Source: Pyrinomonadaceae bacterium
Lineage (GTDB): Bacteria; Acidobacteriota; Blastocatellia; Pyrinomonadales; Pyrinomonadaceae
Direction of reading: 5' to 3'
DNA length: 64,000 bases
Assembly: GCA_014380365.1 (NCBI GenBank)
Contig: JACMJZ010000003.1
Location: 169,598 to 233,597, forward strand
Below the pieces are notes generated by a model. The model was not told where the DNA came from and did not search any database. It saw only the letters and a program-made list of their open reading frames with translations. Both the position numbers and the translations under genes were made by a program. Positions 12,476 to 21,800 of this stretch are shown here, in pieces (within the stretch, counting starts at the first letter, position 1; each line of letters starts with the position of its first letter).

Positions 12476-13132
12476 ATGTATACGAGAAAATTTTTCATCA
12501 TTCAAACCTGGATGCCGGCGCTGGCGTTGCTGCTCTTGATCTTGCCCGGCGTCTACGCCCAGGCGCCCCGCTCCGGTTGTGAAGGGCGCGCGGGGGATAC
12601 TGGTGCCAGTGTGCGCAGGTGGCCAGATGACTCAACCAGGGAGGTCGTCAAGCTCGACCCTCGGGAGAGATTGTGGGTCTATACGGACTACTCTAATCAG
12701 GACTGGTATCTCGTATCCGAGTGCAACGCCAAGGCCGGAGCCCGTTGCATTCGCCGTGACAATGTTGACCCTAATCCAAAGAACGATCCGCTCGTAGGCT
12801 TCGCGAGGAAGACATTAGTCTCGACCGTCCCGTCGAGATGCTTCAACCACCAGTCCGGAGGTCACCCGGATGCGGGCAAGCAATTCCGGCCTGGGCTTTC
12901 CTACATAGTGCGTGGGCGTGACGTTTACCTCCGATCAGTGGACAACGGGACGGGCCACCCTTACGGGCTCTTGCGTGCGAAGGAGAAGGACCGCTTCATC
13001 CGGGACAAAATTACTAGAGATCGGAAGTGGATGGATGGATGGGCCGTGAGCACTAACCGGGGAATCAACCCGCGCATGAGGTACGGGCGCGTACGCTACG
13101 AGAATGGACGCTACCTGCACCGGGGTGGGTAA
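12476..13132 (+). CDS. Hypothetical secreted protein
   Basis: ATG at 12476 preceded by AGAGGAGG; signal peptide MYTRKFFIIQTWMPALALLLLILPGVYAQA. Confidence 0.8.
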   Translation: MYTRKFFIIQTWMPALALLLLILPGVYAQAPRSGCEGRAGDTGASVRRWPDDSTREVVKLDPRERLWVYTDYSNQDWYLVSECNAKAGARCIRRDNVDPNPKNDPLVGFARKTLVSTVPSRCFNHQSGGHPDAGKQFRPGLSYIVRGRDVYLRSVDNGTGHPYGLLRAKEKDRFIRDKITRDRKWMDGWAVSTNRGINPRMRYGRVRYENGRYLHRGG

Positions 13133-13158
13133 GGACCGGACGGGTAATCACAACGTTG

Positions 13159-13194
13159 GCAAGGTGAACGCTCTTTGGAGGGCGTTGACCTTGC
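13159..13194. other. Strong intergenic hairpin
   Basis: GCAAGGTGAACGC...GCGTTGACCTTGC, 13-bp arms with one mismatch; no T-tract follows. Confidence 0.5.
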
Positions 13195-13240
13195 ACTTAA
13201 ACCGTCACTCAAGAAAATGTAGCATCGACAAGTAGGGCAT

Positions 13241-14743
13241 ATGACGTCTAAACAAATTACGAGCGCTCTCTTGTTTGCCTTTCTGATGTCTTCAACGGTC
13301 AGCGCGCAAGCGCCTGCTGTCAACACCTCAGCGAGTGTTGAACGAAGCCGGGAGACGCGAAAAGTCTTGGAGAGTAACGCCCTGGTGCTCATCGAACAAG
13401 TGATCAATGATTCGCCTCAACTGATCGATGAAAACAGAATCTTCGTACTGACGCGCGTGATTGACTTGATGTGGAAGCGCAATGAGAAGGAAGCGCGTTC
13501 CATCCTTCAAGAGGTGACGCGCCAGTTCCTCGAAACGGCGCCCACTCTCAATGGCGCCGAACCCGATGCGGAGTCTCTGCGAGATCGGCGGCTAGCGTTG
13601 AGGCAGGACCTGCTGGAGGTGTTGGCGCGCCATGATCCGAAAAGTGCACTTGAGTTCCTGCACGCTTCGCGGCAAGTCTCGGATCCTGATTTGGAATCCC
13701 AACTAAGTTTAAGCTTGGCATCCACAATCGGTGAGGAGGACCCCGACTTAGCTGTCCGGTTGGCAGAACAGAGTTTAAGACATTATATGTCTCTACAATT
13801 CGTTGACCTGGTGACCGTGATTCAGAACAAAGATCGCCTCGCTGCAGCGCGTTTGGCGAACAGCGTGCTGCTGAAACTTCAGACTGAAGACTTCATCACC
13901 TACCCGGAAGCTATCGAGGTCGCCTGCGGTTTGCTACGCGTCGGCGTAAGAAGTGGCCACGTTACTTCAGAGGGCCTCGCTCAGTACGCCTCGCCGCTGA
14001 TTGATGAGCAGGGCCTACGAAAACTGGCGGAGATCGTATCCGCGGCAGCCTTGCGAAGTCGGCCCTTAAATGCACAGACGCTAACATTGTTACAGGAAGT
14101 GCTCCCCGAAGTGGAGAGGTATGCACCGCGGACAGCCGCGAGGGTGCGCCGCAATCTCACAGCGCGCGGAGAGAGTACTCAGGGCGGCAATCCAGAGAAC
14201 GATGACTCTACCTCCGCGCCTGAAACGCTTAACGCCGACGGAACTGAGAAAGATGCCGCGTCACCATTTACCAAGCGCGTTACCGATTTCATTCGAGAAG
14301 CTGGTGAGAAGGAAACAGGAGGAGAGGCGGTGCTCGCGCTCGAACTTCTCAATCAGGCGCGCGGCCTGATTGGTATCCGCGCAAAGAACGCAGAGCAGTT
14401 AGTCGAGCAATTTCTGCTGGCGTGCGCTTATGCGTCGCTAGCCCCCCGACATGGTTTCGAAATTATCGAGACGATGGTAGACCGACTGAATCAACTGGCT
14501 GACGCGGTGGTGGTGATCGACGGATTTCTTAATGACGAGCAACTCGCGAGAGGCGACCAACTGCTCCTTGTTCCACTGGCGGCATCTTGGGAGCGGGTCC
14601 TAGAGGGACATAGGAGAGAGCTAGTTTGGCTCGCGCTGGCCGATTTCGACCGCATCAAATCCGTCACTGATGGCTTTCAGCGCGCGGAGGTAAGAATCAT
14701 GGCGCGACTGTTATTGGCGCAGAGCGTACTATCGGACGGCTAG
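13241..14743 (+). CDS. Hypothetical secreted helical-repeat-like protein
   Basis: 500-aa ORF with signal peptide (SALLFAFLMSSTVSAQA) and helical, ER-rich composition. Confidence 0.75.
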   Translation: MTSKQITSALLFAFLMSSTVSAQAPAVNTSASVERSRETRKVLESNALVLIEQVINDSPQLIDENRIFVLTRVIDLMWKRNEKEARSILQEVTRQFLETAPTLNGAEPDAESLRDRRLALRQDLLEVLARHDPKSALEFLHASRQVSDPDLESQLSLSLASTIGEEDPDLAVRLAEQSLRHYMSLQFVDLVTVIQNKDRLAAARLANSVLLKLQTEDFITYPEAIEVACGLLRVGVRSGHVTSEGLAQYASPLIDEQGLRKLAEIVSAAALRSRPLNAQTLTLLQEVLPEVERYAPRTAARVRRNLTARGESTQGGNPENDDSTSAPETLNADGTEKDAASPFTKRVTDFIREAGEKETGGEAVLALELLNQARGLIGIRAKNAEQLVEQFLLACAYASLAPRHGFEIIETMVDRLNQLADAVVVIDGFLNDEQLARGDQLLLVPLAASWERVLEGHRRELVWLALADFDRIKSVTDGFQRAEVRIMARLLLAQSVLSDG

Positions 14744-14802
14744 CGAAAGCTCAACGCTTGGTTATTATTCCGATACTATTCTTTTGGACGTGAAAGATAT
14801 TA

Positions 14803-15488
14803 TCAGTTCGCGTCTCTCAACTGGATAACTGGATGAATCTCCCAAGTGCCTTTTACGGGACTTGTCTGCCTACCATTCCTTATCCCGCGGCCCCCGCTTC
14901 TAGTGCAACTTGTGCCATGATGGGAATCAAGAAATAAGTAGCCAGTTGCGTCGACCTGCGGCGGAACACTAAACAAATAAGCACGCCCTCTAGATAGCGT
15001 CATGCCGCCATCAGCTCGAAACAGCTCCATCATCTTTGTGCGCGCATCGCAATAGGCTCCTCCCGGCGGGATTTCCACAATGATCTGCGCTTGTCGGTAT
15101 GGCGTGGCGGTATCCGCTATTTGGATGTGGAGATCGTTATCCGGATCAAGCTTCATGGCCATAACAAAGCCTTTCAATTTCACGGTGAGCTTCTCCATGT
15201 CCATTGCCCTCGTAGAAGGAACAGGGCGCGGTACATCTGGAACTAATGGACATACGAACGCCAAAAAATCACGAACGCTAATCGCTCGACCTCCATTTGT
15301 GGAGCGGGTAACCCAAGTTAGGACGTCGTAGCTTAACGCTCCTGCGGGAACTGCCTTGGAAAGTTAATGAACAGCCGATCGACTTGGGGAAGTACCGTGT
15401 GATTTCTTTTTCGCTTTGCGGGTGTGGAAAACGCAAGGCAAAGAACCAGTAGGCACGAAAGTGGAAAAACAAGGGTGAATCGCTTCAT
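14803..15488 (-). pseudogene. Secreted hypothetical protein split by an apparent 1-nt frameshift
   Basis: MKRFTLVFPLSCLLVLCLAFSTPA...VDRLFIN (ATG at 15488) in one frame; SKAVPAGALSYDVLTWVTRSTNGGRAISVRDFLAFVCPLVPD...LRDAN* in the next. Frames join if one T is added to the TTT run (AAA at 15360-15362 on +). Confidence 0.65.
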
Positions 15489-15764
15489 GGGAGAACTCCT
15501 AGGATTCAGAGTCGTGAAAGCAACCCGGTTGTATTCTAAGAACTAAGCGGTGTCAATGAATGTTTCGACTGGGGTTTTAGTCTGGGAACACTGTTCAACT
15601 GTTCAACTAGGGGGCCTCCTGAGATAGCACTGGCTTCATCGGCCTACACGTTTGCGGAATTGCCTTCTCAGCAGCGTGCCCTCATCGCAAGCAACAGACC
15701 GCGAGGCATAGGCTACGCTTCGCTCGACAAGCTTTGCGATGCTCGCAAATGCCAGCCCAGGTAT

Positions 15765-16031
15765 TCACTCGCACAGTGCTTCAAGAACGGCGATTGTGAC
15801 GCACATATTCTTCCGCCAGCTCTTCAAGGGTCCGCTTAACCTTGTCACACGGCCCAAGACAGCGATTTGGACTGCATCCTTGAATGACTCGTTGTCCTTC
15901 CAGGAAACGTCCACCGAACCTAATCGCTTATCCTGAAAGCGGACTATGTACTCGTCCAGGCCCAAGGGTTCCACTTGTTGAGCGGTTAGCTGAAAAGGGA
16001 TTAGGTTCGTAGCCCAAAGATCATCAAGCAC
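15765..16031 (-). CDS. Small hypothetical protein
   Basis: 88-aa ORF MLDDLWATNLIPFQLTAQQVEPLGLDEYIVRFQDKRLGSVDVSW...; start uncertain. Confidence 0.5.
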   Translation of the reverse strand: MLDDLWATNLIPFQLTAQQVEPLGLDEYIVRFQDKRLGSVDVSWKDNESFKDAVQIAVLGRVTRLSGPLKSWRKNMCVTIAVLEALCE

Positions 16032-16214
16032 CGACTGTGCTTCTAACGTGAGTTTATCGATCGGTCATAGAGCCTCCTCTGATGGGCAAGGAGATAAAAT
16101 CTAACTGGTCGGGTAAGGTACAAAGCGGTGGGAGGAGCATCAGCGTTATCACAAACAGCTTGGCCGTCAAGCGAGCGCTGATCGAAATGTTTCTTGGGGC
16201 GTTCAAACACCTCA

Positions 16215-17540
16215 TCAATCAGGCCGTTGAACGTCTAACCGGGCGATTAGATCTGCCTGCTCGTAGTAGTGATACGAGTTGCTCATGAAGTAATTCATCT
16301 TTTGCTCGATCCAGACGCGATCAATCTCGGATCGCTTTCGGTTTGTGACAAGGTACACCTGGTGCGGCACGTCGTTTTGGATAGGCTGCCAGTAGCGATG
16401 TAATGCGGTGATTCTCCGTCGCAACGCTGAGTTCAGTTTCAAGTCACCGTCGGTGTTCGACGCTATCGCGACCCAGGTATCGGCTAAACGTTGGAGTCGT
16501 ACGCGAGCGATGGGAAGGCTAGACGCCGCCACGCTATCGGCGTAGTCGCAGGCCACGATGTGGACTGCCTGGTAATCGCAATCCGGAACCTGCGCTCCCT
16601 TGTGATCAATGTGAAGCGCATCTATCCCTCCGTCTCCTGAGCCCTGCGTGATTGCTTCCTTAATTGCATCGTTGCTGAGATGGACGATTCGCTCAAGGAA
16701 AAGCCAAACGAATGCCTCTGCGTCTGAAGCGAGAGCATGACGTCGGCGAGTGTTCTGAACGAGTTGGTGGATTTGTTCGTAGGGTTTCGATGCCATCGTC
16801 GAATTAGTTTTGGTCGCTGCATCAAGCGCTTTCAGGTATTGTTCATAATCGTTCCGACCCCAATACTCTATGGCCCACATCCCACTGGAGCGGCCACCTC
16901 TCTTGCGCAGACGATAGCAAACTGCGCCATAAGCAAAAAGCAACGTGGCGAGCAGAACCAAGTTCAACGCCTGCCCAGGGGCCAGCGCGGGGATACTGTA
17001 AAGCCGCCAAGCTGGTACCATCGGAGATGGTTGATAGTGGATCACCAGGCCCAGAACCTGCGCTCCCACCCAAGTGAGACCCAATGTGACGATGTAAGCA
17101 GGTACAATAACGATCACGTATTCGACTATGTGTTTCCAGAATCTTGTACGACCATAAGTGCAAGCCAGGTCTGCAAAGTTGGCTCCCAGTGAGAAAAGAG
17201 TGGCGACCTGCGCCATAGTTTCAAAAAGCGGAGTCTCTACAAGTACCACTTCAAATTTTAGCGGTAGGGCAGGGAAAAAGATCGCCATCAGTATCCAAGT
17301 CAGCACAACTGCCGGTAAATAATAGAGAAGAAAGCAATACACCAGCCTGACAACGATCCAGAGTGGGATCTCCCAAACGCGTGGAGATTTCAAGGGAGTG
17401 CTGCCGAACCGTCTTAGACGCTGGTCCGACTTCCAAGCGGCGAACAATGTGGTAGCCGCAACGACCAGGGAGAGCGATATCAAGTGTGGGTGTAAATTTT
17501 CCATTTTTGCGCGGGCGGGCGGCAACTGTGCCCGCGGCAA
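16215..17540 (-). CDS. Membrane protein with C-terminal GxGDGGIDA motif (AIPR/PD-(D/E)XK nuclease-like region), possibly truncated by frameshift
   Basis: Several N-terminal hydrophobic helices; DAIKEAITQGSGDGGIDALHID...YQAVHIVACDYADS resembles the nuclease-like N-terminus of AIPR-type proteins; a plausible continuation lies in another frame to 16044. Confidence 0.55.
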   Translation of the reverse strand: MPRAQLPPARAKMENLHPHLISLSLVVAATTLFAAWKSDQRLRRFGSTPLKSPRVWEIPLWIVVRLVYCFLLYYLPAVVLTWILMAIFFPALPLKFEVVLVETPLFETMAQVATLFSLGANFADLACTYGRTRFWKHIVEYVIVIVPAYIVTLGLTWVGAQVLGLVIHYQPSPMVPAWRLYSIPALAPGQALNLVLLATLLFAYGAVCYRLRKRGGRSSGMWAIEYWGRNDYEQYLKALDAATKTNSTMASKPYEQIHQLVQNTRRRHALASDAEAFVWLFLERIVHLSNDAIKEAITQGSGDGGIDALHIDHKGAQVPDCDYQAVHIVACDYADSVAASSLPIARVRLQRLADTWVAIASNTDGDLKLNSALRRRITALHRYWQPIQNDVPHQVYLVTNRKRSEIDRVWIEQKMNYFMSNSYHYYEQADLIARLDVQRPD

Positions 17541-17705
17541 GTTCTCGACGACACGCGCGAGCGGTACCCTAGATCTGAGGATCGAATCAGGCTACTGCCC
17601 ACGCTTGGGTTAGCGTGTGGTTCGCGGAAACTCTGTTGGACTTCCGCCTGATTGTTTAGCGAGACGGATTATGTAACTCATGAGTATTAAGTTCAAGGGT
17701 TAGGG

Positions 17706-17927
17706 TTAACCCAAGAGGAAAGACATCGACGATGCGGGTGGCTTGTCCAAAGCGAATAGATTCCTGCGGACGCTGCTTGCGAAATGATTTGGTTTGCGAG
17801 AGCGTATGGATGGCTTCGAGCCAGTTGGTTTGCCCTGACCATTGTTACCGTGAATGATGTTGAGGCCCGATCCCCAAAAGATTTTGCCGCTTAGATTTCG
17901 AAAATTGTTTACTTCGAGAGCGTCCAC
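17706..17927 (-). pseudogene. recF: recF 5' fragment (pseudogene)
   Basis: ALEVNNFRNLSGKIFWGSGLNIIHGNNGQGK vs RecF at 7100-8266 FVEVNNFRNLNGKIFWGPGLNIIHGHNGQGK; a 1-nt shift then gives TNWLEAIHTLSQTKSFRKQRPQESIRFG vs TNWLEAIHTLSRAKSFRTSRLQESIRFG. Confidence 0.92.
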
Positions 17928-17939
17928 GGTGATCTCTAT

Positions 17940-18010
17940 GCCTCTGTGGTGAGTATTTGCAAACCAATTTCACCACTGAGACACAGAGAACACAAAGGTG
18001 GCACCGAGGA
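17940..18010. repeat. Intergenic palindromic CACAGAGA-word repeat
   Basis: CTCTGTGGTGA ... TCACCACTGAGACACAGAGAACACAAAGGTGGCACCGAGG. Confidence 0.7.
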
Positions 18011-18061
18011 AAACCCAAACCCGGTAATTGCCCTTTGCCGGCCTTACTTAATCAAGCAGGT

Positions 18062-21000
18062 CTAGTTGAAACCTCCCACCGCGATAAGCGTGGTCCGGGG
18101 GTTGTTGTCCAACTGTCGCCAGCCGGGACAGCTGTCGCCGGTACAGGGCGGGCCGACGTAACGCCAGATCCGACCGTCGCTGTGCCGTTGATAAAGGTGA
18201 TCGCCGGTGGCGACGATCTCGCGCGTGTTGGAATTCTTGTCGAGCCGTTCCCATCCCGGGCAACTCGCGCCGGTGCACGGCGTGCCCGTGTAGCGCCAAA
18301 TCTTGCCGTCGTTGTGCAGTTGATAAAGCTGCGTGCCGGTTGCTGCTATGGCGGAAGTCCTGGCGTTACTGTCTAGTAGCTGCCATCCGGGACACGAGGA
18401 GCCGGTGCAGGGTGTGCCGTTGTAGCGCAAAATCTTGCCGTCGTTCTGAAGCTGGAAGAGTTGGGTTCCCACCGCGAGAATGCTCTTCGTGTTGGGATTC
18501 TGATCCAGAAGCTGCCACCCGGGGCAGGCTGCGGCAGTGCAGGGCGCGCCCGTAAACCGCCAGATCTTCCCGTCATTGTGCAATTGAAACAGCCCCGTAG
18601 GAGCCGCAGCGATTGCAATCGTCTTCGGATTTCTATCGATGCCCTGCCATCCCGGGCAACTGCTGCCGGTGCAGGGCGTGCCGTTATAGCGCCAGATCTT
18701 CCCGTCGTTGTGAAGCTGAAACAATTGGATGCCAGCTGCTGCAATCGTCTTGGTATTAGGATGGTTGTCGAGCGGCTGCCAACCCGGACATGACGCTCCG
18801 CTGCACGGCGTGCCCGTGTAGCGCCAAATCTTGCCGTCGCTATACCGCTGGAACAACTGAGCACCGGCGGCAACGATCTGAGCCGTCCGCGTATTGTCAT
18901 CAAGTCGTTGCCATCCGGGGCACGATTCGCCGTCACACTCCGTGCCCGTATAGCGCCAGATCTTGCCGTCGCTGTGCAATTGGTAAAGCGGATCGGTGTG
19001 AAGCTGATAGACGGTGTCGCCGCCGCCCATCATCGGTGGATCGCTCGCCACGATCATTCCGGTGCGTGGATTGTTGTCCAGGAGCTGCCACCCCAGGCAC
19101 GATTCGCCGCTGCAGGGCGTGCCCGTGTAACGCCAGATCCGTCCGTCGTTATGCACCTGAAAGAGGTCATCGCCCATAGCCGCAAGACTGACGGTGCGGG
19201 AATTCCGGTCGAGCCGCTGCCAGCCCGGACAATTTTCTCCAGTGCACGGCGTGCCTGTGTAACGCCAGATCCAGCCGTCATTGTGCAGTTGGTATAACTG
19301 ACTGCTTGCCGCGACAATGGCCACGGTCTTCGCGTTGCGATCGAGTCGCTGCCAGCCGGGACAATTTTCTCCGCTGCACGGAGTTCCGTTATAGCGCCAC
19401 ACCGCGCCGTCATTGTGAAGCTGATAGAGATCGCTGCCGCCTGCGGCAATGCTGACGGTCTTCGCGTTGTTGTTGAGCCGCTGCCAACCGGGACAGTTAT
19501 CGCCGGCGCATGGAGTTCCCGTGTAACGCCAGATCGCGCCGTCGTTATGCAGTTGATAGAGCTGATTGCCCGCGGCGGCAATTGCCACTGTCTTTGCGTT
19601 CCGGTCCAGCCGCTGCCAGCCGGGACAACTGTCGCCGCTGCACGGGCTGCCGGTGTAACGCCAGATCCAGCCATCGGTGTGCAACTGGTAAAGCTGACTC
19701 CCCGCGGCGGCAATAGCTGCTGTCTTTGAATTGCGATCGAGTCGTTGCCATCCCGCGCACGAATCTCCCAGGCACGGACCGCCTGTATAGCGCCAGATCC
19801 AGCCGTCATTGTGCAGTTGATAGAGAGCCTGATCGTGATGCGTGCCAGCGGCGGCGATTTGTACAGTCTTCGGATTGTTGTCGAGCCGCTGCCAGCCCGG
19901 ACAACCGGCGCCGCTGCACGGCGGGCCGGTGTAACGCCAGATCGGCGCGCCGGCGACTTTGCGGTCCGAAGTGGCAATTCTGGTCCAACCCGCGACCGAA
20001 GGAACCCATCGCTTAAACCCGGTGGTGGCAATCGACCGCAGCGCAAACACCATGTAGTCTCCCGGCGGCGCGGCCTCGGCGCTGTAAGGAGCCTTCACGG
20101 TCACGCTCGAAGCGGTATTGGAGACGACCTCAAGCTGAATCAATCGCTGATCGGTGTCAAACGCATGGGTCACACTGCCCGGACGCATGAGCACGACGCG
20201 GCCCACGCTCAGGCCCTGTGACCCACCGATCGCAATCTCGTAGGACCGGCCGTCCGGCGCCATCGTCGCCGGAACCGCGGTTACCACCGGTCGATCACTT
20301 CTACCGACGTACCATGGCGTGAAAATCTCGACTCTCTCTTCAGTCCGCTCAAGGTGCTGCTCGGAACCGTTACAGCTGGCTACCGTGCCGCAGGTTGAGC
20401 CACTGTGTTCCTGGCTGGCGCTGGCGGTCCAAACCCGACCATCAGGCAGCAGCAGGGCGACGCCGTGATAGTTTCGCGTGACCGTCGCGGCTGAGGTTAC
20501 GAGCCAATTGTTCGTTTCCGGATCGTAAATCTCCGGCTTGCGGACGCCCATTGCGTCGTGCTGCGACGGACCCACTCCGCCACTCACAAAGACCTGGCCG
20601 GTCGGCAACAGCGTAGAATTTCCGAAATTACGCTCTCCAATGTCGGATTGTCGCGTCCCCATGATCTGCCACGTCGGAGTGGCCTGACCGAGGTCCTTGA
20701 CCCATGCTTTGACTCCATTGATCATGGCGAAGCGCATTTGAGGATAGCCACCAAGATTCGGCACGAGCGGCAGTAAGACTCCGGTGCCCTTCCAACTCGC
20801 GTCGTTGTGAACACCACCCGGCTCGCTCTCCGGCACGACGTCGGCGCCCGCGGGCGCCACCGTGTTTGCACCGGGATCGAAAAGGTAATTCTTGCGATCG
20901 TGCAGGGCGGGCGATGCGACGAAGAGCTTGCCGTTGGGAAGCAACGTCACACGTGGATAGGTCGCCTGCGTTTGCATCGTCACGCCCGTCGAAGTCCATG

Positions 21001-21556
21001 ACGTCGTCCCGTAAGTGAGCTTTTGAATCGTCTCCCCGCCTCCGGTGGGGCGGCCAGGGAAGATGAATATGTCGTTGACACCGGCGACGAGCGTTGGATA
21101 CCAATGCACTGCGCCTCCGGTGATCTGCCCAAAGACTCCGCCAGCCGGGTCGTATCGCGCCGAACTAGCAATGCCGGTACCATTGTCCGGGCCATAACCC
21201 AGCAGGCCGCCCTGAAAGATCACACCACCAGTATTGTCGTGAGCGTGAGCCGAACAGAACGCATCTTTGCCGATTCCATACGGCGCCGGCGAAGGCAGCT
21301 TCGCGCTCCACGTTCCGCTGGCGATGTCGTAGAGGCGCGTGTCTTCTGTTCCCCAGGCAAACAACTCGTTGAAGCTGCTGCCACCGACGACGAGGATCTT
21401 GTTATTGCGCAGGAGTGTCGAGTGAGTCGCCAGCAAGTGGCCGGGCGCTGGGTTTCCGAGTGACCAGGTGCCGAACGTCAAATCTTCATTCGCTCTCGCG
21501 TCGAAAGAGACGGAGATAAGGACGAGGGCAAGGAGAAACTTGATTACGAGTCGCAT
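18062..21556 (-). CDS. Secreted galactose/glyoxal oxidase-like copper-radical oxidase fused to 14 tandem IWRYTG-type repeats
   Basis: Signal peptide MRLVIKFLLALVLISVSFDARA; kelch/GO-like core with FCSAH, HWYPT, RNYHGVALLLPDGRV and GSVTHAFDTDQR; 14 copies of IWRYTGxPCxGxxCPGWQxLDxNxxTxxIAAxGxQLYQLHNDGx. Confidence 0.9.
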   Translation of the reverse strand: MRLVIKFLLALVLISVSFDARANEDLTFGTWSLGNPAPGHLLATHSTLLRNNKILVVGGSSFNELFAWGTEDTRLYDIASGTWSAKLPSPAPYGIGKDAFCSAHAHDNTGGVIFQGGLLGYGPDNGTGIASSARYDPAGGVFGQITGGAVHWYPTLVAGVNDIFIFPGRPTGGGETIQKLTYGTTSWTSTGVTMQTQATYPRVTLLPNGKLFVASPALHDRKNYLFDPGANTVAPAGADVVPESEPGGVHNDASWKGTGVLLPLVPNLGGYPQMRFAMINGVKAWVKDLGQATPTWQIMGTRQSDIGERNFGNSTLLPTGQVFVSGGVGPSQHDAMGVRKPEIYDPETNNWLVTSAATVTRNYHGVALLLPDGRVWTASASQEHSGSTCGTVASCNGSEQHLERTEERVEIFTPWYVGRSDRPVVTAVPATMAPDGRSYEIAIGGSQGLSVGRVVLMRPGSVTHAFDTDQRLIQLEVVSNTASSVTVKAPYSAEAAPPGDYMVFALRSIATTGFKRWVPSVAGWTRIATSDRKVAGAPIWRYTGPPCSGAGCPGWQRLDNNPKTVQIAAAGTHHDQALYQLHNDGWIWRYTGGPCLGDSCAGWQRLDRNSKTAAIAAAGSQLYQLHTDGWIWRYTGSPCSGDSCPGWQRLDRNAKTVAIAAAGNQLYQLHNDGAIWRYTGTPCAGDNCPGWQRLNNNAKTVSIAAGGSDLYQLHNDGAVWRYNGTPCSGENCPGWQRLDRNAKTVAIVAASSQLYQLHNDGWIWRYTGTPCTGENCPGWQRLDRNSRTVSLAAMGDDLFQVHNDGRIWRYTGTPCSGESCLGWQLLDNNPRTGMIVASDPPMMGGGDTVYQLHTDPLYQLHSDGKIWRYTGTECDGESCPGWQRLDDNTRTAQIVAAGAQLFQRYSDGKIWRYTGTPCSGASCPGWQPLDNHPNTKTIAAAGIQLFQLHNDGKIWRYNGTPCTGSSCPGWQGIDRNPKTIAIAAAPTGLFQLHNDGKIWRFTGAPCTAAACPGWQLLDQNPNTKSILAVGTQLFQLQNDGKILRYNGTPCTGSSCPGWQLLDSNARTSAIAATGTQLYQLHNDGKIWRYTGTPCTGASCPGWERLDKNSNTREIVATGDHLYQRHSDGRIWRYVGPPCTGDSCPGWRQLDNNPRTTLIAVGGFN

Positions 21557-21740
21557 TGGTGCTCCTTCGCGAGGCAATATGGGTTAGAGCCGAGAACTGG
21601 TTGCGAGTCTGAGAGAGAAAGATATCAACCAATCAGGATCAAATGATCCGGAATAGCTAATCCCCGGGTTAGAACTTTAGTTCCAACCTAAAAATGAGAA
21701 TCACTACGAGAGTCCGCGACTTAGACGTCGCTGCACACTG

Positions 21741-21800
21741 GTATACAACTTTAATTCCGAGTTTGGAACTTTAATCCCCGGTTTAGAACTTTGATTCCGA
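21741..21800. repeat. Three tandem 20-nt repeats (GTTTrGAACTTTAATyCCGA)
   Basis: GTATACAACTTTAATTCCGA / GTTTGGAACTTTAATCCCCG / GTTTAGAACTTTGATTCCGA; a further copy near 21668. Confidence 0.85.

Noticed and set aside
15333-15488. Programmed frameshift to join the two secreted-protein ORFs
   Set aside because: No slippery heptamer with a downstream structure is evident; an indel explains it more simply
18062-19960. Regularly spaced repeats that might suggest a CRISPR array
   Set aside because: The period (~132 nt) equals a 44-aa coding unit and translates as a continuous protein
19054-20046. 330-aa minus-strand ORF and several plus-strand ORFs over 18-21 kb
   Set aside because: Out-of-frame shadows of the tandem-repeat oxidase gene; periodicity is inherited from the repeats
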